45,405 nucleotides of DNA from Thermoanaerobaculia bacterium (GTDB lineage: Bacteria > Acidobacteriota > Thermoanaerobaculia > Multivoradales > JAGPDF01), in NCBI GenBank assembly GCA_018057705.1, contig JAGPDF010000035.1, forward strand, positions 1 through 45,405. Direction: 5' to 3'. Positions 39,810-45,405 of this stretch are shown here, one piece after another. Position numbers and translations under genes: made by a program. The notes under the pieces were generated by a model. The model did no database searches. It had not been told where the DNA came from and worked only from the letters and a program-made list of their open reading frames with translations. Position 1 is the first letter of the stretch. Each line of letters starts with the position of its first letter.

Positions 39810-41153
39810 TCAGCCCGCGAGCACCCGGAGCCCGCTCACCAGCATCGACGGCGCGCCGAACATTCCGTCGCCGGGGACGAAGGAGAGGTCGCGCCCGAGC
39901 TCGCGGATCCCCGCGAGGAGGCCCGCGACGTCGCCGCAGAGGCGGACGCGGCCGAGCGGAGAGACCGCACGGCCGGCCGCGAGGTGGAGCCCCGAGACCG
40001 CGACCTCGAAGGCGAGGCTTGACGGATCGATCCGCACGGCGCCTTCGGCGTCGAGCAGGTAGGCGCCGGCACCGCCCGCTTCGACGAGATCGGCAACCGG
40101 CGTGGGGCCGGGCTCGACGAAGAGGTGGGTCGGCGCGCGGCGCGGCAGGTCGCGCCAGCTCGCCCGGCGTGCGCAACCGGGAACGGCGGCGCGGCCGGCC
40201 TCCCACCACGCAAGGAGCGGCTGCACGAAGCGGCCCTGCTCGACGAGACGGACCCGTCCGCTGGGCAGTCCTTCGCCGTCGACCGGCGAGACCAGGACGC
40301 CCTCGGCGAGCCGCCCGTCGTCCACCAGGCTGAGCGCCGCGGAAAAGGCACCGAGCGCCAGCAGGCGGTCGCTCGCCGCCGGTCCGAGAAAGAGCGGCGC
40401 GAGCGCTTGCACGAGGCGCGCCGCGAGCGGCGCCGCAAGAAGGAGCGGCAGCCCGGGGGCGACGACTCCGGTCGCCGACCGCTCGCCGTTGTCGGCCAGG
40501 GCGCTCAGCCGATCCGCCAGCCGCAGCGCGAGGGCGCGCGGCTCGAAGCGCCGGGCCTCGCGCTCGGCACCTTCGAAGAGACACCGACGCCCGCGATCCT
40601 CGACTTCGAGCCGCAGGTAGGCGGCGCGGGCCCGCGACTCGGCGCGCAGGCCGCTGGTCGAGAGCAGCGTCCACTCCGCGGCGCCGTCCTCGAGCCAGGC
40701 CTGCCGGAGCCGGCTCCCGGGAAGCTCCCGCCGCAGCTCGCGCTCGATCGAGGAGAGGAGCGTAGCGGCGACCGACTCCGTGGCGAGCGGCGTGTCGAAC
40801 TCGGCCGGCGCGCTCCATGGCCCACCGCCGGCGTCGAGAACCGTCCCGCCGGCCGCCATCGTCGGGTCGGGCAGGCGCAGCGGATGCGGGCTGGGCTCCG
40901 GGAGCTCGAGGCCGGGGTCGGCGCTACCGGTGGCGGCGCAGAACAGTGATCGTCGCCGGTCGCCGGCGCGCAGCGCCCAGCCCGCCTCGGTAGCCATCGC
41001 CTGGGTCATGCGCACAGAGCCTTCCGGGTCGACCCCGCCGGCCTCGCGCACAAAACGCCGGCTGCGGCCGCTCTTCTCGAAAATCTCGGCCTCGGCAAGT
41101 CCCCGCCGCCCGAGGTCGGCGAGCAGCGCTTCGGCGCCCGGGCTGGGCTTCAT
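39810..41153 (-). CDS. tldE: TldE/PmbA-like subunit of the TldD/E metalloprotease
   Basis: 447 residues from ATG 41153, which overlaps the tldD stop (ATGA). It has the TldD/PmbA fold but no HExxxH, as expected for the non-catalytic subunit. Recognisable parts are the N-terminal SGRSRRFVREAGGVDPEGSVRM, the central GLPLLLAAPLAARLVQAL and the C-terminal GDGMFGAPSMLVSGLRV, which matches PmbA ends. TldD/E is a heterodimeric protease that processes unfolded peptides, microcin B17 and other RiPP leaders. It is more divergent than typical PmbA, so confidence in the exact subfamily is moderate. Confidence 0.8.
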   Translation of the reverse strand: MKPSPGAEALLADLGRRGLAEAEIFEKSGRSRRFVREAGGVDPEGSVRMTQAMATEAGWALRAGDRRRSLFCAATGSADPGLELPEPSPHPLRLPDPTMAAGGTVLDAGGGPWSAPAEFDTPLATESVAATLLSSIERELRRELPGSRLRQAWLEDGAAEWTLLSTSGLRAESRARAAYLRLEVEDRGRRCLFEGAEREARRFEPRALALRLADRLSALADNGERSATGVVAPGLPLLLAAPLAARLVQALAPLFLGPAASDRLLALGAFSAALSLVDDGRLAEGVLVSPVDGEGLPSGRVRLVEQGRFVQPLLAWWEAGRAAVPGCARRASWRDLPRRAPTHLFVEPGPTPVADLVEAGGAGAYLLDAEGAVRIDPSSLAFEVAVSGLHLAAGRAVSPLGRVRLCGDVAGLLAGIRELGRDLSFVPGDGMFGAPSMLVSGLRVLAG

Positions 41154-42544
41154 CGCCCGCCTTCCCGGCTCTCGCCGCGTCCGGCGCTCCTCACGAGCCC
41201 ACTGGCGATCTCCATCCCGGCGAGGACCAGCGACGGCGCCGTGGCCCAGACCGCGCGGCGCTGCCCGCCCTTGGCGCACCAGCCGGCTCCGGCGGCCTGC
41301 GCGTCGTCGCCGACGGCGACGACCGCCGCGAGCAGCTCTGGCACGCGGCTGCGGATGCGGAACGGACCGCAGCTCTCGGCCTGCGCGCCGTCGCGGATGA
41401 TGCGACCGCAGGGGGCATGCAGCACGACCTCGCCGGACTCAGGGTCGAGCGACCCCTGGTCGAGCTCGGGCACGAAGAGTCCGCCCTCGGCGGCGGCGAA
41501 CATCGCCGAGGCGTCGGCCCCGCCTGGCAGCAGCTCGAGGTGATGGGTGCGTGGCAGCGGCGTCTGGTGGCGGCTGCCGCGAAAACCCGAGCCCGGCATC
41601 AGCTGCTCGGAGCGCGTCGCGTGCAGGGCGTCCGCGATCGGCTGGTCGACCCGGCCACCGCGGATCAGCCAGCGGCGCACGACCGCCTGCCCCTCGTCGT
41701 CGGTCGTCCGGTCGACACCGCGCGGCGCGCGGCGCGGATCGTCGAGGACGTCGAGCAGCGGACGGCCGGCGGCCGGCGCCTGCCGGAGCTCCGCCGCTCC
41801 GGCCGCGCTCCGGTAGCCTTCGCCGGCGGCGCCGGCGGCGAGGAGGTCGGCTTCGAGAGCATGGCCGACGGCCTCGTGCAGCATCACGGCGGTCGCCCCC
41901 GGCGAGAGCAGCAGCGGGTAGCGGCCAGGGGCTGGCGGCGGCGCCTCGCGCGCCCGGAAGCGGGTCACCAGCGCCCGCGCCACGCGTTCGGCCTCGCCCG
42001 CCTGGAGCGCTGTCGCCAGGGCTCCGTAGCGGCCCCAGGGCATCTCGACATCGAGGCTGTAGAAGACCTCGCGTTCGCCGTCGGGAACCCAGCGCGGCCC
42101 GACCACCTGCAGATCGCGGCGATGCCAGCGCGTAGTCAGGCGGAAGGGGAAGGCAACGTGATGCCTGCGGATGGCGCGCTCGAGCTCGGCTGCGAAGTTG
42201 CGCAGCGTGGCGATCGGGACGGCGGGGATGGCAAGCGGGTCTCCGGCTGCGAGCTCCGGCTCGACCATCGCCGCGGGCTGGGCGCGCGCCACCTGGCGCA
42301 GGGCGCTCGCGAGACCGGCCCCGCTGATCTCGTCGCGGCTCGCGAGCCAGGCGCGGGGACCGCGCACCAGGCGCACCGCGAGACCCTCCTCCCGCCGGAT
42401 CCGCAGGCCGCAATTCGCCTCGGCCGGCGGCCACTCGGCGTCGATGCGACGTTCGAAATAGACCTCGGCGAGATCGCCCGGTTCCGTGGCAACGGCGGCG
42501 AGCGCCCGCGCCACTGCCGCTGTGTCGAGCTTCGCCCAGGTCAT
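41150..42544 (-). CDS. tldD: TldD-like zinc metalloprotease subunit
   Basis: 464 residues from ATG 42544. The active site is MLHEAVGHALEAD, with zinc ligands His223 and His228 and catalytic Glu224. Later, GWCAKGGQ carries the Cys that acts as the third ligand region in TldD. PGSGFRGSRHQTPLPRTHHLEL matches the conserved TldD block (G-R-x-P-x-x-R-M-x-N class) with changes. It probably pairs with TldE, encoded immediately downstream with a 4-bp overlap. It is divergent from the toroid gene at 42608. Confidence 0.88.
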   Translation of the reverse strand: MTWAKLDTAAVARALAAVATEPGDLAEVYFERRIDAEWPPAEANCGLRIRREEGLAVRLVRGPRAWLASRDEISGAGLASALRQVARAQPAAMVEPELAAGDPLAIPAVPIATLRNFAAELERAIRRHHVAFPFRLTTRWHRRDLQVVGPRWVPDGEREVFYSLDVEMPWGRYGALATALQAGEAERVARALVTRFRAREAPPPAPGRYPLLLSPGATAVMLHEAVGHALEADLLAAGAAGEGYRSAAGAAELRQAPAAGRPLLDVLDDPRRAPRGVDRTTDDEGQAVVRRWLIRGGRVDQPIADALHATRSEQLMPGSGFRGSRHQTPLPRTHHLELLPGGADASAMFAAAEGGLFVPELDQGSLDPESGEVVLHAPCGRIIRDGAQAESCGPFRIRSRVPELLAAVVAVGDDAQAAGAGWCAKGGQRRAVWATAPSLVLAGMEIASGLVRSAGRGESREGGR

Positions 42545-42585
42545 TCCGCGGCGATTGTCCCACAGCGCGGCGGGGCCTTCCCGCC

Positions 42586-42591
42586 TAGAAT
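42586..42591 (+). promoter_or_regulatory. TAGAAT -10-like box before the toroid gene
   Basis: TAGAAT overlaps a possible ATG at 42590 and lies 16 nt before ATG 42608. It favours 42608 as the real start, because a promoter -10 would otherwise be inside the coding region. No clear -35 is seen. Confidence 0.3.
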
Positions 42592-42607
42592 GCACACGGA
42601 ATCCGCT

Positions 42608-43555
42608 ATGCCTGCCGCCGCCGAACCGTCCGCGTCCCTGCTCTCGACCCTGCACGAGAAGCTCGCGCTGCGGGCGCTCGCCGACGGCAGCGCCAGCGCC
42701 CAGCCAGGCGAGAGCGAGAGCTCCGTCGAGGCGACGGTCTGGCGTGCCCTCGCCCTGCGGCTGGCCCGAACCGACGCCGCGGCGAGCGCACAGGCGGCCG
42801 CCGAAGCCGTCGCCCGTCTGCAGGGCCCCGACGGGCGGGTGAGCCTCTCGGCGCTCCATCCCGGCGCCTACAGTCCGACTTCGGTGGCGATTCTCGGCTG
42901 GCACGGCCGGCCTGAGTTCGCGGGCGCGCGCGAGCGCGCGGTCGCCTTCCTGCTCGAGCATCGGGGCGACCACTTCCCGCGCTCGCCCGAGAGCGCGCTC
43001 TCCATGGACACCGATCTCGCAGGTTGGCCCTGGATCGACCGCACCTTTTCGTGGGCCGAACCGACGGCGCTCGCTCTCCTGGCACTCGAATCGGTTGGCG
43101 AGGGCGACCATCCCCGGGCCCGCGAAGGGCGCGCGCTCCTGCTCGATCGCCAGATCGCTTCCGGCGGCTGGAACTACGGCAACGCCCGCGTCTTCGGCTC
43201 CGATCTGCGGCCGGCGCCGGAGTCGACCGGCCTGGTGCTCGCCGCCCTGGCCGCACACACTCCGGCGGCTTCGGTCGCCAAGAGCCTCGCCTATCTCGAA
43301 ACGGTTGCTGCGACGGTGCGCACGCCGCTCGCCCTGGGCTGGGCCTGCCTGGCGTCGAACGCCTGGGGTGCGGCGCGCGGTGAGGCGCGGCTTCGGTCCG
43401 ACCCGAAGACGGATCCCGGCCAGGCCGCCGCGATCCACGAGACCCTGGCGCGCGAGAGCCGTTACGGCAGCTACGACAGCGCCGACCTCGCGCTGCTCGC
43501 GGTCGCCGCGGCGTCGCCGCGCGGCCTCCTCGACGCCCTCCGGGAGTCGGCTTGA
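42608..43555 (+). CDS. Prenyltransferase/squalene-cyclase-like alpha-alpha toroid protein
   Basis: 315 residues from ATG 42608; an ATG at 42590 would add six residues. The protein is built of helical pairs with QW-like repeats, such as VARLQGPDGRVSLS, LLDRQIASGGWNYGN and LARESRYGSYDSADLALL. This is the pattern of the terpenoid cyclase / protein prenyltransferase toroid. The DxDD motif of squalene-hopene cyclase is absent and the protein is about half the size of a cyclase, so it is probably not a cyclase itself. No signal peptide is seen. The stop overlaps the TTG start of the DUF362 gene (TTGA), so the two are coupled. Confidence 0.7.
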   Translation: MPAAAEPSASLLSTLHEKLALRALADGSASAQPGESESSVEATVWRALALRLARTDAAASAQAAAEAVARLQGPDGRVSLSALHPGAYSPTSVAILGWHGRPEFAGARERAVAFLLEHRGDHFPRSPESALSMDTDLAGWPWIDRTFSWAEPTALALLALESVGEGDHPRAREGRALLLDRQIASGGWNYGNARVFGSDLRPAPESTGLVLAALAAHTPAASVAKSLAYLETVAATVRTPLALGWACLASNAWGAARGEARLRSDPKTDPGQAAAIHETLARESRYGSYDSADLALLAVAAASPRGLLDALRESA

Positions 43556-44568
43556 GCCGCGACTGGCTGGTTTCGCGGCAGCCGTCGCGGCGCGAGCTGC
43601 TCGCCGCCTCCGCGATCTTCGCCACCGGCACCCTCGCCGGCTGCCGGCGCGATCTGCGGCCGCGCGTCTGCGTCGCGCGCGCCGCTTCGTACGCGGTGGA
43701 CCTCGAGCCGATCCTGCGCGAGGCGCTGGTCGCGACCGGCATCACACCGGCCGCGGTCGCCGGGAAGCGCATCCTGCTCAAGCCGAATCTGGTCGAGACC
43801 GCGACCGGCGCCGGGCATATCAACACTCATCCCGAGGTGGTGCGCGCCACGGCCCGGGCGCTCGCCGCCTTCGGCGCCGCCGAGGTTCTGGTCGGGGAGG
43901 GTCCGGGGCACCGCCGCGACACGATCCTGGTGCTCGAGGAGTCTGGGCTCGCGCAGGTGCTCGTCGACGAGAAGCTGCGCTTCGTGGATCTCAACCGTCA
44001 GCGCGGCTTCGCCGTCGCGAACGCCGGCGGAAAGTCCGGCCTGGTGCGGCTGACGCTGCCGGTGGTCCTCGCAGAGATCGACTGGATCGTCTCGCTCGCC
44101 AAGCTGAAGACTCACCACTGGGCGGGCGCGACGCTCGCGATGAAGAACCTCTTCGGCCTGATGCCCGGCAGCTTCTACGGCTGGCCGAAGAACGTCCTGC
44201 ATTACGCCGGTCTTCAGGAGTCGATCCTCGACATCAACGCCACCGTGCGGCCGCAGTTCGCCATCGTCGACGGCATCGTCGGCATGGAGGGGGACGGCCC
44301 GATCTTGGGCACCGCGAAGACCGCGGGCGTCCTCGTCGTCGGCACGAACCTCCCCGCGGTCGATGCCACCGCGGCGCGGGTGATGGGGCTCGACCCGGCG
44401 CGCATCCGCTATCTCGCCGCAGCCGGCGGCTGGCTGGGCCCGATCGCCGAAGAGGCCATCCACCAGGTCGGCGAGACCCTCGCCAGCGTGCGCACGCCGT
44501 TCGAGCTCGTCGACAGGATCCCGGCGCACAAGGATCTGCTCGACAAAGAGTCCGGCGCCGGGTATTAG
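43552..44568 (+). CDS. DUF362-family exported protein
   Basis: 338 residues from TTG 43552. The N-terminus has SRRELLAASAIFATGTLAGC (12-31), an Arg pair with a hydrophobic stretch and a lipobox ending at Cys31, so a Tat-type lipoprotein is likely. The body matches DUF362: LLKPNLVE, then INTHPEVVRA, VGEGPGH, WIVSLAKLKTHHWAGATLAMKNLFG and IVDGIVGMEGDGP. No ferredoxin-type Cys clusters are present, unlike longer DUF362 proteins. The biochemical role of the family is unsettled. It is coupled to the toroid gene upstream, which suggests a joint function. Confidence 0.85.
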   Translation: MSRDWLVSRQPSRRELLAASAIFATGTLAGCRRDLRPRVCVARAASYAVDLEPILREALVATGITPAAVAGKRILLKPNLVETATGAGHINTHPEVVRATARALAAFGAAEVLVGEGPGHRRDTILVLEESGLAQVLVDEKLRFVDLNRQRGFAVANAGGKSGLVRLTLPVVLAEIDWIVSLAKLKTHHWAGATLAMKNLFGLMPGSFYGWPKNVLHYAGLQESILDINATVRPQFAIVDGIVGMEGDGPILGTAKTAGVLVVGTNLPAVDATAARVMGLDPARIRYLAAAGGWLGPIAEEAIHQVGETLASVRTPFELVDRIPAHKDLLDKESGAGY

Positions 44569-44601
44569 GGATCAAGGCTGCAACGAAGGCTGAGGCTGGA
44601 A

Positions 44602-44707
44602 CGCGATCGATGCGGTGCGCTGCGCTCGACGCATCCTACCTTTCAGAAACGGGTGAGAGTCTCCAGCCCGTAGGATGCGGTAAGCGAAGCGCACCGCATC
44701 GATCGCG
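44602..44707. repeat. REP-like long inverted repeat (106 bp)
   Basis: Two 38-bp arms, 44602-44639 and 44670-44707, pair with four mismatches. The outer 19 bp (CGCGATCGATGCGGTGCGC) are perfect and the inner ends read GCATCCTAC / GTAGGATGC. The loop is 30 nt. GTAGGATGCGGT...GCGCACCGCATC is a motif type seen in dispersed intergenic palindromes (REP/BIME-like) of many proteobacteria. It fills the 177-bp gap between the convergent DUF362 and lipoprotein genes. No T-run follows either arm. Confidence 0.8.
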
Positions 44708-44745
44708 TGCCGAATCCATCAGCGACCGTCACCGGTCTCTCGCGA

Positions 44746-45219
44746 TCAGAACTCGAGGTGGAAACGCGAACCGGCGGCGGCCGGTTCGACGGTGAAACGG
44801 AGCTTGCGGCCGGCCTTCGTCCAGTCGCCGGGCGCGCCCGCCTGCCAGCCGGCGGCGCCGAGCTTCCGGGTCATCGCCGAGCGGACCGTCGACACCTCCG
44901 CCGGCGAAGCGAAGGCGACCCGGTAGCCGCCCTCCGGACGCGCGGTGAAATCGACCAGACTCGAGGGCCGGTAGACCGGAATGTCGGGCGGAAAGCCGTC
45001 GGGCAACGCGCCGGCCATGGCGTTCGGATCGGCGCGCCGTTCGATCCGATCCTCCGCCGTCGAGAGGGCGGCGTCCGGCGCGGCGGTGACCTCGACGGTC
45101 GCGAGCTCCTGCGACCTCTCGGCTGCGGGCGGTGGAGCGGGAGAGCAGGCTGCACCCAGCAGGAGAGCCGACGAAAGGACGGCTGCACGAGCCACCCGAC
45201 GGACCCATCGCGCCGCCAT
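44746..45219 (-). CDS. Small lipoprotein of unknown function
   Basis: 157 residues. The N-terminus MAARWVRRVARAAVLSSALLLGAAC is a lipoprotein signal with lipobox LGAAC, lipidated at Cys25. A Pro/Ala-rich linker follows. Residues about 70-157 form a compact domain with PDGFPPDIPVYRP and YRVAFASPAEVSTVRSAMTRKLGAAGW, like small exported domains that follow a PDFP-type motif in environmental bacteria. No catalytic motif is seen. The ATG overlaps the stop of the DUF190 gene (ATGA), so the two are coupled. Confidence 0.75.
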   Translation of the reverse strand: MAARWVRRVARAAVLSSALLLGAACSPAPPPAAERSQELATVEVTAAPDAALSTAEDRIERRADPNAMAGALPDGFPPDIPVYRPSSLVDFTARPEGGYRVAFASPAEVSTVRSAMTRKLGAAGWQAGAPGDWTKAGRKLRFTVEPAAAGSRFHLEF

Positions 45220-45405
45220 CAGCCGGCCGACTCCGCTTCCCGCCGCGACCGGTACACCAGCACCTTCACCTCTTCGAGCGTCACCATCCCGTCCTCGATC
45301 ATCGGGTCGAGCTCGGTGAGAAACGGTTCGATGCGTTCCCTTCGATCCACGATCTCGACCACGATCGGCAGGTCCTCCGAAAGGCGCAGGATCGAGGCGC
45401 GGTGA
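45219..45405 (-). CDS. DUF190-family protein, C-terminal fragment
   Basis: Only the last 62 codons lie in the window; the 5' end is beyond base 45405. The visible sequence contains LPIVVEIVDRRERIEPFLTEL and DGMVTLEEVKVLVYR, the C-terminal half of DUF190 proteins (PII-like ferredoxin fold), which often sit beside CrcB/Fluc fluoride channel genes. The stop overlaps the start of the lipoprotein gene. Whether crcB lies upstream cannot be seen. Confidence 0.8.
   Translation of the reverse strand, partial: HRASILRLSEDLPIVVEIVDRRERIEPFLTELDPMIEDGMVTLEEVKVLVYRSRREAESAG

Noticed and set aside
44707-45405. A plus-strand open frame running to the right edge
   Set aside because: It is antisense to the lipoprotein and DUF190 genes, both of which have recognisable motifs.

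Overview
The window is about 45.4 kb of very GC-rich DNA, roughly 70 percent by eye, packed with protein genes. Many neighbours overlap by 4 bp (ATGA, GTGA, TTGA). I see no rRNA, tRNA, CRISPR array or insertion sequence, and no stretch above 300 bases lacks a gene. The gene content (type IV pilus minor pilins with PilY1, a PilS/PilR-like pair, TldD/TldE, SelA, a possible MXAN_5187-type domain, GT-C glycosyltransferases) fits a Gram-negative bacterium such as an Acidobacteriota or Myxococcota member. That placement is an impression from gene content, not a phylogenetic result.

Region A (1-12.4 kb) is a membrane and lipid modification block. A PAP2 (inositol-phosphoceramide-synthase-like) gene enters from the left edge. 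A minus-strand group follows: an FkbH-type HAD/acyltransferase, a stand-alone acyl carrier protein, a VOC protein, an FkbM methyltransferase and an MBOAT-like O-acyltransferase. A class I methyltransferase is divergent from the carrier protein. Next comes a 1064-residue fusion of a PAP2 domain, a polytopic membrane region and a spermidine-synthase-like domain, then an LtaS/sulfatase-type membrane phosphotransferase. Together they suggest a Dlt-like system: a small acyl group, perhaps glyceryl, is loaded on a carrier and passed by the MBOAT to a surface lipid or glycan. This is a hypothesis.

Region B (12.4-17.1 kb, minus strand) is a coupled three-gene surface-glycan operon: a GT-C glycosyltransferase, a DegT-type sugar aminotransferase and a GT39-like glycosyltransferase with C-terminal TPRs.

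Region C (17.1-35.5 kb) is the pilus region. Two paralogous M20 peptidases flank a GspG-like pilin gene with a sigma-54-type promoter and a strong terminator. The second peptidase starts an overlapping operon with a YfhO-like membrane protein, prepilin peptidase and a PilS-like histidine kinase. A second sigma-54-type promoter precedes pilV-pilW-pilX-pilY1 and an FxLYD-like exported protein, closed by another terminator. The matching NtrC-class regulator (PilR-like, GAFTGA present) lies convergently just beyond it.

Region D (35.5-45.4 kb) is mostly housekeeping: SelA, two small conserved proteins, YchF, TldE and TldD, an alpha/alpha-toroid protein coupled to a DUF362 protein, a 106-bp REP-like palindrome, a small lipoprotein and the 3' end of a DUF190 gene. 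Genes heading transcription units often lack a Shine-Dalgarno and instead carry a TAGAAT-like hexamer 7-16 nt before the start codon, which hints at short or absent leaders.
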